Origin: Gnetum montanum
Taxonomy: Eukaryota; Streptophyta; Gnetopsida; Gnetales; Gnetaceae
Direction of reading: 5' to 3'
NCBI GenBank assembly: GCA_015680685.1
Contig: MNCI01035680.1
Span: forward strand, 76,823-140,822
DNA: 64,000 bases
Below, piece by piece: positions 48,390 through 59,351 of this stretch (positions are counted from its first letter, which is position 1; each line of letters opens with the position of its first letter). A model generated the notes under the pieces. That model was not told the origin of the DNA. It saw nothing but the letters and a program-made list of their open reading frames with translations, and made no database searches. The translations under genes and the position numbers were made by a program.

Positions 48390-49194
48390 TGATCAGTGGC
48401 GAGGTACCCCTACACTCAACCATACAAATATGAGTGTGTATGCACGATCCGGTCAAACTTCATGGATGGACTAGTTGTGGCACATAGATAGTTATACATT
48501 GATCGTAGTTTGTTGTCTTCCCACTTGGACTAGTAATAGCTTTGTCACGTATGGTTTAGTCCAAAGTGAGGTATATGATGTTGTCCTAATTCTATGTTAC
48601 TCTTGATGACAAAAAAATAAATTGATTAAACTAATAATGGAAGAAAAACCTAAATTATCCTATGGCGATGGTATCCATCCTTAACCATATATACACGTCT
48701 TGGACTTTGTGGGATTACTACTGGGCATGCCAAGTATTGCACTTAAATGCTCATGATTAAGGCATACACATTCCGCTTAATGATAAGTAAATAACAATAA
48801 ATCGAAGTGTTAACTAAAGAAGGCATTAAATGATTAAAACAACAAAAATTAATCTAAGTGAATGCTGCAATGATAAAAGTAATCTCGATCTTTATTGCCA
48901 TGCATGCACATGTCCAAGTATGTCATACTCGAACAAAGGTGTCATGCAATTACAAACGTTACATTGCGGGCATGCAATGGGAATAACTAGCTTAAAAGAA
49001 AGAAATTGAAAACTGAAAACTAAACTGCCAAAAGAACTAGAAAGAAAAGAATTTCCCTAAAAAATCCTCAACTATGTGCCTAAGTGCTGTATTTATAGGG
49101 TAACACATGAATCACGATGTTGCGTATATGATATTGTATCGAGGTTGCGATATTGCGTACTCAATATCAGGGCTTGGCAAACTGCGATTCATCA
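48390..49194 (-). repeat. Solo LTR (element III superfamily) beside the copia fragment
   Basis: It starts TGATCAGTGGCGAGGTACCC and ends GCGATTCATCA, with the usual TATA complement (TATTTATAGG near 49,093) and GATATC-like cluster. The flanks AGTGT (48,385-48,389) and GGTGT (49,195-49,199) are consistent with a 5-bp duplication that has one transition. No interior remains. Confidence 0.85.
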
Positions 49195-50596
49195 GGTGTG
49201 TTGTTTAGGGACCTAGACTTAGTGCTAAACTTTGGAAAGGTACTAAAAAAGTGCAAGACATTTTTCTTCCTAATGAGTTAAAGGTGAAGATGTGAATACC
49301 TTTGTGACATCCTGCTCCTGGATGTCATGGAAAATGTCACATATATGTTATATTTAACATTATGCGTAAGAGGACAGTATACCGAATGTCAATTATATGT
49401 AACATTCGACATTATGCGTAAAGGAAATAATAGTGAAAATGTAGAAAGAGAAAGAGAAAGAAAAGAATGTTTCATTGATATAGAATAGCATATTTGGATC
49501 ATGCTCTAAGAGTGTTCCTTGGGATTTTCTTCCTTTGGCATCTATCCCTTAGAGGCAATCGAGCACTACTAGCACAGTTAGGCCTACAACTAGCTAGAAG
49601 GGATGGCCAGTCCTTTTCCTATTCTACTTCACCTAGCTTCTATGACTTTCTTATACTAGCTCCACCACTCCATGCCTAGCTCGACCTTTAAGCCTAGGTA
49701 TAAATGCCTTAGGTCAAACCGCCAAAGGTCACCTCAAGAGACATATCCATTATTACAATGCACCCTTTCAAGTCTCAATTACAACTACCATTTCAAGTCT
49801 TGTTATGATAACAATAACACTTGTTATGAAGAGGCACTACCTTCGTTATGCAGCAACATCATTTGGAAATGGGGACGTTATAACCTTAATGTTATTATGT
49901 AAATATAATTTATTACCTTTAGCAATTAAGCCTTTAAAGCCAATTCATTACATATTCTCATAGGTTGCATATTTCAAGACAAGAAAAATTTTCTAAAGTA
50001 ATACTTGAGGATTCATAAGATTATGGCTAAAATTTTCAAGTAATGTAGTGGTTGAGAAAATGAAATATCTATTAGGAAGACGTACAACAAAATCATAAGC
50101 ATATTCCCCAACTGGTCAAGTAGAAGGTTTTAACATAGATGTGGTCTAATGTATAAGGCAAGAAACAATTTTGTTTACATCACATAAACTAGATGCAGAA
50201 GCTTACTATCTTTCAATTAATATTCCAATCAAGTATGCATCATTTTAGAATTGAAAGTGGAGGATAGATTCAAGTCCCATGAGGAGAATGCATTGGTAAA
50301 TTGTGGAGGTTAGGAGTTCTTAAAAATGAGTTATATGTGTTTATTTTTTGTTTTGTGACTATCTATTAAAGATAGCATTATAATATTACACCAAAAAAAC
50401 TTGTATGATTTGTTTTTGTTGCTCCCATTAATGTTGAGTCAATTTCTATAGTGTATCTTTATTTTTCATGAAAATATAATATGTCCAATAGATCTTCAGA
50501 TGTAATAAAGCTTCAATTTTATAATTTCTATATTAATTACATATTAAATTATTTGTCATGCATAACCTGAATTGATTTCAACCTTATATTACCATC
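49195..50596. other. Unassigned DNA, LTR-like in part
   Basis: A short palindromic segment (GACATCCTGCTCCTGGATGTC, near 49,308-49,328) is followed by two copies of an ACATTATGCGTAA phrase (49,357 and 49,408). A TATAAATGCC box lies near 49,700. No protein family is recognisable. Confidence 0.35.
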
Positions 50597-51324
50597 TGAT
50601 GAGTCTTGATATCGGACCCTCGATATCGGGCCCTTGATATCAGATATGCGATGCTAGAGATGCCAAAGCAATATCAGATAGGCAATGTCAGAACCTATCT
50701 CATTTCCTTTAAATAGGAGATAGGGGCACTTGGTCTAGCATTAGTTTTTCAATCCCTTAGCTAAATTCTTGCAGTTTTTCTATTCCAGAGTTAGAATTAT
50801 TTCCGAGTGCTCACAGTAGGAGTCATAAAGTGAATGGATCTTTATTCGAGCATTTTGTAGCTGAGCACACCTTGTGTTCAGAAATAAAGACAAACTTTGT
50901 GATAAACCTTGCAACATTCAGAATTACTTAATTATTACATTTCATATTATTTACTATTATTTGATATTTTCAATAGTTACTTAATTTTATTTCATTGAAT
51001 TGTTATTGATCAATTATCAATGAATTATCACACTCAGCACGACCACTTCGAGCATACGTGGAACACTTGGTAACTTAGTAACGACTAGCGTTTGGTAATC
51101 CCAGCAGTGTTACACTAGTTCAGGATGTGTTTGGAGAGTGGAAACGAATGCTGGTGTTAGGATTTGATTCACATTAGAGTTATAAAAACCCATTAGTTAA
51201 TCAAATATTTTCATTGCACATACTTAGGAGACAAAGTTAGAAAATATAAAAAACATAAAAATCATATATCTCGAGTTTACTTAACCATACAATTGTGCCT
51301 TATAAGTAAGCTTGGGAAGACAAC

Positions 51325-52116
51325 TGATGAGTCATCATTTCGACGACTATGATATCACATTTGCAATATTGTAGCCTGTCTCCTCATTTATAAATAGGAG
51401 GTAGATAGATCAGTTAGGAATAAGAAGGAAGTAGTTAGTTAGTTTTTAGTGTTTCCATTTCTTTCTCTCAACTCTTTTCCTCCCAGTGTATGCCTGCAGT
51501 GTGGTGATTGTAATTGTATGGCATCCTTATTCGAGTGTGACGTACTTGGACATGCACATGACTAGAAATAAAGATTGAGATTACTTCATCATTGCAGCAT
51601 TTATTTAGTTTAATTATTTATTTAATTGTCATTTACTACTTTCTTAGTTAATCTCTCTCACCCTTAAACTCTTGTTAAACGTGGAATGAGTATGACTTGA
51701 TTATGAGCATTTAAGTGTGACTACTTGGTAATCTAGTAGCGTACCTAGGATCTACGCTTGGTAATCCTAGTGGTAGTCATGCATGAAGTCCAAGATGTGT
51801 ATGGATAATCGAGTAACGGATGCTCATCACACTTAGGCTAGTTTAGATTCTCTCACCCTCTCTCTCCTAGATTAGTGAATATTACTTTCCATTGCCTTCA
51901 AGAGTAGCGTTAAATTAGAAACCACATCATACACCTCACTCTGGACTAAACCATATGTGATAAAGATAATACTAGTCCAAGTGGGAAGACAGCAAACTGT
52001 GACCTAAGGCTAACTGTCTAGATGCCACAACTAGTTCGTCTACGGAGTTCGACTGAATCGTGCATGTAACGCTCATATTCGTATGGTTGAGTGTAGGGGT
52101 ACCTCGTCACTCATCA
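51325..52116 (+). repeat. Element III-C 5' LTR
   Basis: It starts TGATGAGTCATC and ends CGTCACTCATCA, giving 8-base inverted ends (TGATGAGT/ACTCATCA). TATAAATA is at 51,389-51,396, only 65 bases in, so U3 is very short and most of the LTR is R/U5. GAAATAAAG near 51,563 is a conserved candidate poly-A signal. Confidence 0.9.
51389..51396 (+). promoter_or_regulatory. LTR TATA box
   Basis: TATAAATA followed by GGAGG, preceded by the GATATC/AATATT-rich segment. The same box occurs in the other LTRs of the family at the same distance from the terminus. Confidence 0.75.
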
Positions 52117-52134
52117 TTAGCACCGTTGCCGAGG
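52117..52134 (+). other. Element III-C primer-binding site
   Basis: TTAGCACCGTTGCCGAGG directly follows the LTR. Compared with the Tat/Athila-type TTGGCGCCGTTGCCGGGG, the differences are transitions. Confidence 0.78.
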
Positions 52135-52258
52135 ATGGTGCTAGTTATCTAGATTAGTTATATCATATAAGGTCGTTGTATAAGGACTTAACGATATATC
52201 TTTTAGAAAGAAATAATTATAAAAAGTCACATATAAATTCACACATAATTTCACAACC

Positions 52259-54241
52259 ATGCCTCTCCTATAAGACTACGATAATGCCACACCTAGTGAG
52301 GAAGTTCATTTGAGAACCAACGAACTATATGATAATGAGGATTGGAGTACGCAACCCGAGGTGGGGTTTTCTTATAAACATAAAAAAAAACAACATCATC
52401 CCAACGCATGAAAGCATAACTTACTTGATGATGATGAACCCCTACTGGCCACTACAAGCTTAGCGCAAATACAAGAGGCTGTTCGAATCTCCCGTAGGCA
52501 TCGTAAAGAGAGTCATCTACCTAGGCTCGATTTAAACAACTTCCCTAATTTTTTAGGAGGCTATGACTTAGATCCACATCAACATTTACAAGCCTTCTAT
52601 GATGCCTGTACATGGAACAACATTGATAATGATTGGAAAAAAATTAAGCTATTTCTTATGATACTCGTTGGCCAAGAAAAAGTATGGTATAGATCATTAA
52701 AACCAAATTCAATATGATGTTGATCAACAATAGTAGAACTCTTCAATGAAAAATATCAAACCTATGCAAGAGTGTCGACCTTGAGGAAACAAATCCAAGG
52801 ATGGAAAAAGGCACAACATGAACCCTTGGACATGGCCTTAGAAAGATATTATGCACTGTTAAACAACTGTCCAAGCCATGAGTTCTTTGAGGAAAGGCTA
52901 ATGTACCATATCATTGATGGGCTTCGTGATGCAACAAGAGAAACCCTAGGGATGTATGCCCAAGGTCAACTATACGAACTACGAACCCATCAAGTCCAAA
53001 AGCTTATTAAGCGGGTAGCAAAAGAAGAAGGAGAAATAGCTAGATGGGAGAGTGTTGAGAAACATCAATGGGACCAAAATCTCAACTTAATAAAGGTCCA
53101 TGATCATAAAAAGGAGAAATCAACCTATCACAAGGAGAAAGAATCATCTTTGCCAATACAAAAATCACTGGAATAAGTCGAGGCAAAGATTAATAAGATG
53201 TTGGAATGGACGTATAAAAAGTGTGGAGAATTTATTGATATTATTGGAGATAGAGTTTTGACAACCCAAGAAGCAGGACAAAACATTAGACAATCGAAAA
53301 GAAGGGATAAGGAAAATAAGAGCTCAACTGTCAATCACACATATGAATGCAAGATTTGCCTGTACGATCACCCCAAGGGCCAATTCCCAATCTTGTTACA
53401 TTTATATAAGCATTGGGAAAACACGTTACATCCAGAGTTCATACAGAGTTATTGTGTTCAATCATAGTGGCAACAATCCCAGTCATGGGGAAAGCCATCC
53501 CTAAATTGGAGACACCCTTCATATCATCCGAATCCAAATGATTATCTAGTTCAACATCCTGTTTCCCCAACTGGGTCAACATACTCTATCTCACCACATT
53601 ACCATTCTCCTCAATACTATCAACCCATGTCCTCAACATAACCATCGCCTTGTGCACCTTGTACTCCTCATAATTTTCAACATTCTCATCATTTCCCTCC
53701 TTCTACATCACCACCAACTATTCCTAAGGTTTCTGCACCATAGCAACAACCACCAAACATTACTTGTGTTAATATTGCCAACAACAATGAGAGACCTCAG
53801 CAACATTGAAGGCATCCCTTCTTTAGAAATGATCCTAGGAAGGGACAACACAATTCCGAGGCCATTGCATCCTCCAACTTAGCACAAGTCCAACCCTATG
53901 GTGCACCCTTATCTTCGAACCCAACGCCTCATGGTACTTCATCAGGGTCACTAATCAACACTCCAACAAACATATGGCCCAATGAACATAGGCATGGAAG
54001 GCAACATCCCGATCCTTGCATACCATCTTACGGTCCTAAATATCATAGTGGGTTAACTCATTATTTGGGAACTACATCGTATAAATTGCCTTACTATGCT
54101 TACTTTAATTAGGTGTGTGAACCCTGATGGGGTAAGTATGGCCAAGTTCCAATATTTTCAACATGCAAGGATCCTCATCTTTCATTTATTAATCCTTGCC
54201 ATGCTCAACCGTTTAGTTATGGGGGATATCCCCCATTCTAA
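52259..54241 (+). pseudogene. Gag-like protein of element III-C (661 codons, nonsense-rich)
   Basis: One frame can be followed from ATG at 52,259 to TAA at 54,241 without frameshift, but with about ten internal stops. The N-terminal third has Retrotrans_gag features: GGYDLDPHQHLQAFYDAC, then VWYRSL, and an arginine/glutamine-rich helix (YQTYARVSTLRKQIQGWK). Middle: VAKEEGEIARWESVEKHQWD and a charged linker. A Cys/His cluster, CKICLYDHPKGQFPILLHLY, replaces the normal zinc knuckle. The tail is Pro/Ser/Tyr/His-rich. The likely role is RNA packaging into particles. No protease domain follows it. Confidence 0.85.
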
Positions 54242-55592
54242 ATAACAAGAAGGGTTAAGAAATATTTTTCATTTTCTTTGATTTTTACAACTTTTTGTTT
54301 TCTAGTTTTTCATTTTTCAATTTCTTGTTTTATCTTTTTATCTTTTTACATTTTTATAAGTAATCTCGTCTATGAATAAAACACTCATGTGGATCATTGG
54401 TTGAGGTTTGTTCTATGTTATCGAGTCTCAAGTGATCAATTATTTGGACAGTAAGCCCATTACACCCACTCATCCATTCTACAAATAAGAGGTTCTGTTT
54501 GAGGGTACAGTGATATCTTTTACATTCTTAAGACTTAAAATTAAATTTGTGTTCATTGTACCCAAAATGAAGAAGGATGGATCAAGAGGGAATGATTAGG
54601 GTGTGACATCAAGGAGACTTGTGGATTCTCTTTGGTGACCTCTGTGGGAGTTATCATGCAANNNNNNNNNNNNNNNNNNNNNNNNNNNNNNNNNNNNNNN
54701 NNNNNNNNNNNNNNNNNNNNNNNNNNNNNNNNNNNNNNNNNNNNNNNNNNNNNNNNNNNNNNNNNNNNNNNNNNNNNNNNNNNNNNNNNNNNNNNNNNNN
54801 NNNNNNNNNNNNNNNNNNNNNNNNNNNNNNNNNNNNNNNNNNNNNNNNNNNNNNNNNNNNNNNNNNNNNNNNNNNNNNNNNNNNNNNNNNNNNNNNNNNN
54901 NNNNNNNNNNNNNNNNNNNNNNNNNNNNNNNNNNNNNNNNNNNNNNNNNNNNNNNNNNNNNNNNNNNNNNNNNNNNNNNNNNNNNNNNNNNNNNNNNNNN
55001 NNNNNNNNNNNNNNNNNNNNNNNNNNNNNNNNNNNNNNNNNNNNNNNNNNNNNNNNNNNNNNNNNNNNNNNNNNNNNNNNNNNNNNNNNNNNNNNNNNNN
55101 NNNNNNNNNNNNNNNNNNNNNNNNNNNNNNNNNNNNNNNNNNNNNNNNNNNNNNNNNNNNNNNNNNNNNNNNNNNNAGTGTGACACCCTTTCTTTTCCAC
55201 CTATATCTCGCTCACTGGTACTCTGATTTTAATTCCATCTGAACCTTCTTGAACTTGGAGTGTTTAGCTTAGTCGTGGAGGAGGGACACCTACTGAATAG
55301 CACCTAACTTTTTTGAAAGTTATCATCACCCAAAGGACATTACCTAGGGTAATTAGCTATAACACTTAGAATAATTGTGCCAAAAAATCATTTAATCCCT
55401 AGGTATACTAGGAAATTAAATTTGGAAACCACCGAAGAAAAGAGAACTCAACATTATAATCTTTCAGGGACATGTTCTTCCAATAATAAACATCACATGA
55501 AGATAAAATAAATTAATCAATTTAGGCAAGTAGTAAGGTATAACTTAACTTTAAAGACAACCTTACTAATGCTTGGCCCCATGTGATTACAG
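54242..55592 (+). other. Spacer between the two ORFs of element III-C, with 515-base gap
   Basis: Non-coding as far as visible; N at 54,662-55,176. At its 3' end CCTTACTAAT (55,561-55,570) lies about 20 bases upstream of TGTGATTACAG|ATG, resembling an intron branch point and acceptor. The same pair stands before the ORF in III-A, and a weakened pair in III-B. Confidence 0.7.
54662..55176. other. Assembly gap (515 N)
   Basis: A continuous run of N within the III-C spacer. By comparison with III-A and III-B, the missing sequence is expected to be non-coding spacer. Confidence 1.
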
Positions 55593-58382
55593 ATGGCCCC
55601 GAAACATGGACAACAGGAAGGTTTTGCTCAAGGTGGAAGCAAACAACCTAGGAGATGTGGAAGAAAAGATCCTGCCAGACAACATGTAGAACAAGAGGAA
55701 CAATCATTTAGCATTCATCAAGAGCACCCTCCTATTGTACAGTTTGGGCAGGCAGAAGGAGGAGCTGTTGCAATGCCTGAACAGGGACAACATCTCATGT
55801 TGCCCCAAGATTGTGTTCAGGCCATCCACGAAAAGTCCACATTCGCTGTAGTAATTGTGGAATTAAACTTTGAATTTTTTGCAGAGTTTGCTCCTGAGGC
55901 TATTAGGGATCACCTCAAAGGGTCTCCCTTATGGCCTACCCTCTTTGAAAGCAGTGCCTGGTACCTAAAGGAGATGTACTAATTCTGGCACAATAGGGAA
56001 CAAGGCACCACCATCAATATTTGTGGTGTGACAGTCGATTTCTTCGCGTAAGCCATTTCGGAAGTATTAAACCTTCCAAATACAGGGCCCAAGGTTGCTC
56101 AGTTATCCACCCATTCTAACCCAGATGTGTGACAAGATTGGCTGGAAAGGGCATATGGAAGAGATAAGACATTTGGTGAGTTGATGACGGAAGAGAGGAT
56201 CTACTTCAAAATTGGAACATATCACCTCTTCCCCACAAAGGGCTTAAAAAGAATATCAACATATGTGGCAAGAGGATGTGCAGTACTGATGGGAAAGATT
56301 AATGCTAACCTTCCCCATATATATTTAACGAAGATCTTGAGGTGGTTCGAGGAACGAAAGATAGGGAAGATGGTGTTGCCCTTCCCTTGTCTTATCAGAA
56401 GGCTTTGTCGACGTGCTAGTATTAGGGGGTACACCAATGATGTCCTCAGAAAAGCCCAAAATGCTTCTTATGCTGAACTGTTAAAGCCACTAGCCACAAG
56501 GAAAATTACTGGTGAGACGCTGGGACTAGAAGAAGAAGAAGAACAAACGGCTAGACCAACTGCAACTCAACTTGCAGGACCTAGCCAACCTCCAAGTACA
56601 GGACCCAACCAACAACAGAAAGTAGGGCCTAGCATAGGCCAGGATTACCCATCGCCATCGCAAGACTACAAACCATCGATGAGCCATCTCAGGGCCATCG
56701 TTGAGACAATTAGTTGGGGAAGTCGTGATGATGCAAATCTCTTCCACGTCATTGATGATGCCATACAACCCACAGTTTCTTTGGATCGCACAAGGGGTGA
56801 AGTGTCTTTTCACATAGGAGAAGGAAAAAGTACTTGGTCACAACAGATCTCAGGAAACACAGCATCTTTCCAGGTGCAATTAGAAACTGGTGAAGGGGCC
56901 ACTGTGGTGGTCATGCAGCATCAGGATGCCACAGGAGCTACAGAAGTGGTCATAGACCACATCAAAGAATCGTTCAATGTACTTGTTGTGCCACTGGAAG
57001 ATCTCACAAGAGCATAGGATGCTCAAACTTTGGCCGAAACCTCAATGACTCTTGCCGAACATGAGGATGCACTTGATTGATTGCTCCAAACAAGACAAGT
57101 AATGACGTCCCTATTTGACATCCCTCAGGATGTTATGGTAATTCAGTTAGACCTCATTTTCATGAAGGGGAAGTTGGTCTTAACAGAAGTGAGAGCCGAG
57201 CATGCTGAAGCAGAGGTGCAGAAATTACAAGAGTAGCTCATGACCCTACAAGCAGCACAACGGGATCCTTTGCAATTTGTTCCCGCAGACCAGCTTGACA
57301 ACTTCAGAACTGAGCAACTAACCAAGCTACTAATGGAGAATAAAAAGGTGGCTGAAGAAAAAGAGAAGGCTGTTTGGGATGCCTTTGCAGCATAGGCACA
57401 AACTCATGCGCATCTCAAGGTACTCAATGCCTTATAGGAGAAAAATAAATAGCTTGTTGCCAACAACCTTCGATTGACCTCTGTGGAGAAGAAAAAGAAT
57501 GTTCTCGAGGAACACTTTCATCAGTTGTGAGAACAATTCATCTAGGTCAACCAAGACATGAGCTTTTTAGCCAAGGAGAATTGAATCCTCTCAATGGAGG
57601 AGGTACGCACAATTCATCAAAAGACAGCCATCAAGATAAGCACATGGCAAAATGAGGTCAAACAGCATGAAAAGCTAAAGAAGCACTTCCGAGACCAGGT
57701 GGGGATGTACAAATAGTTCCTTGAGAAGGAGATCCATATGGCCAAGGCCCACATCTATGCTATTAGTGCTCAACACACTGACTGGTGGGCCATATTGGAC
57801 ACATATGTCTTTGCCCACTAGGCGGAAGTTAGGAATTGGGACCTACAGATTCAGGATCTAATAAAATACATGGAGTTGGAAAACTTACAGTATGCCAACC
57901 TTGCCATGTTAATAGCAGGGTGCTTGAGGACAGAGCTCGAACAACGGGTAGCTACCACCTATAGCAAATATGAAGCAGAATTTGCTGAATGCAATAAGTT
58001 GTTGGAAAAACTGGAGATCGCAAATTCTGAACTTGAGGTGGTGAAAGCAAGCTACCAAGGATAAAAAGTTATTGCAATGGATTTGGCTCGATGACTTGCA
58101 GATTTCCAAGAATACCAAGATAAAGCCAGAGCTTACGAAGAGGAACGACGGGTATTCGTGGCTTGATATGTCAAGGCCTATCAAATGTTTCTGCAACTAC
58201 CCTGTTTGTGGGAAGTGCCAACTTTGTCAAACATCAGAACATTAGCATGAATGGCATAGGATACCCGAATCGAAGAGGAGAAGCTCCAAGCCATACTCCA
58301 ACGCCATCAAGTCTCAAAACCTGGAGCACAAAACAAAGGGAAAGCACCTATGGAGGAGCCACCACCACCAGGAACTACATGA
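55593..58382 (+). pseudogene. Second ORF of element III-C: plant-transposon-like domain plus coiled coil
   Basis: A single 930-codon frame runs from MAPKHGQQEG to PPPPGTT-stop. Residues about 1-85 are polar and glutamine-rich. Residues about 90-300 resemble the plant-specific domain called putative plant transposon protein (Pfam Transposase_32-like): TTINICGVTVDF, AISEVLNLPNTGPKVAQ, then LPFPCLIRRLCRRA. A low-complexity Glu/Gln/Pro linker and a long heptad-like region (about 475-830: EAEVQKLQE, ENKKVAEEKEKAVW, ECNKLLEKLEIANSELE) follow. About eighteen in-frame stops are present, all explainable as single transitions. Function is unknown; such ORFs are carried by some Tat-lineage retroelements. 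Confidence 0.75.
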
Positions 58383-58538
58383 GTTCTACAAATTTTGTAA
58401 TTGTAGTACATTCTTTGTGTTGTGTCTCAATTTTGTTTTCATTCCACACTACGGCATAAACCCATTTTCACCATCCAATAATCCCATACCTATCCACTGT
58501 GTAATCACTATAACTCAAGGATGAGTTTTCATTCAGTC

Positions 58539-58547
58539 GTGGGGGTA
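58539..58547 (+). other. Element III-C polypurine tract
   Basis: GTGGGGGTA lies immediately before the 3' LTR. The complementary TACCCCCAC stands beside the III-B 3' LTR (30,124) and TACACCCAC beside that of III-A (23,729). Confidence 0.8.
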
Positions 58548-59351
58548 TGATGAGTCGTTATTTGGACAACCGCGATATCGTGTACTTGATATCGCATACG
58601 CAATATCGCAGCCTGTCTCCTCATCTATAAATAGGAGGTAGACAGATCAATTAGGAATAAAAAGGAAGTAGTTAGTTAGTTTTTAGTGTTTCCATTTCTT
58701 TTTCTCAACTCTTTTTCTCCCAGTGTATGCCTGTAGTGTGGTGATTGTAATTGTATGGCATCCTTAATCGAGTGTGATGTACTTGGACATGCACATGATC
58801 GGAAATAAAGATCGAGATTACTTCATCATTGCAGCATTCACTTAGTTTAATTATTTATTTAATTATTATTTACTGCTTTCTTAGTTAATCTCTCTCACCT
58901 ATAAACTCTTGTTAAATGTGGAATGAGTACGACTTGATTATAAGCATTTAAGTGTGACTACTTGGTAATCCAGTAGTGTACCTAGGATCTGTGCTTGGTA
59001 ATCCCAGTGGTAGTCATGCATGAAGTCCAAGATGTGTACGAATAATCGAGGAACAGATGCTCATCGCACTTCGGCTAGTTTAGATTCTCTCACCCTCTCT
59101 CTCCTAGATTAGTGAATATTACTTTCCGTTACCTTCAAGAGTAGCATTAGATTAGAAACCACATCATACACTTCACTCTGGACTAAACTATACGTGACAA
59201 AGATAATACTAGTCCAGGTGGAAAGACAACGAACTGCAATCTAAGGCTAACTGTCTAGATGCCACAACTAGTTCGTTTCGGAGTTCGACTGGATCGTGCA
59301 TGTAACGCTCATCAACAACGATTGAGTGTAGGGGTACCTCGCCACTCACCA
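58548..59351 (+). repeat. Element III-C 3' LTR
   Basis: It starts TGATGAGTCGTTATTTGG and ends CGCCACTCACCA. It resembles the 5' LTR closely apart from scattered substitutions and a small rearranged patch near 59,310 (ATCAACAACGATTG). The GATATC cluster spans 58,572-58,612 and TATAAATA is at 58,626-58,633. Confidence 0.9.

Larger units (their letters stand above)
51325..59351 (+). mobile_element. Element III-C: longest copy of the pol-less LTR retrotransposon family
   Basis: The 8,027-bp element has LTRs of 792 and 804 bases. Its order is 5' LTR, primer site, Gag-like ORF (52,259-54,241), spacer with a 515-base gap, second ORF (55,593-58,382), polypurine tract, 3' LTR. No protease, RT, RNase H or integrase is present; the equivalent ungapped spacer of III-A also lacks them. 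It sits inside an older solo LTR with ACAAC/ACAAT flanks. Both ORFs are full length but carry many nonsense transitions. Movement would need proteins from another gypsy element. Confidence 0.9.

Noticed and set aside
50060-50300. Possible copia RNase H tail in the segment containing ACTAGATGCAGAAGC
   Set aside because: Only a few residues resemble the family in one frame and the neighbouring motifs are absent.
54553-55242. Long open frames across the 515-base gap
   Set aside because: They consist almost entirely of unknown residues from the N run.
56526-56813. Minus-strand open frame ending in a phenylalanine run
   Set aside because: It is the antisense of the Glu-rich linker of the element III-C second ORF.
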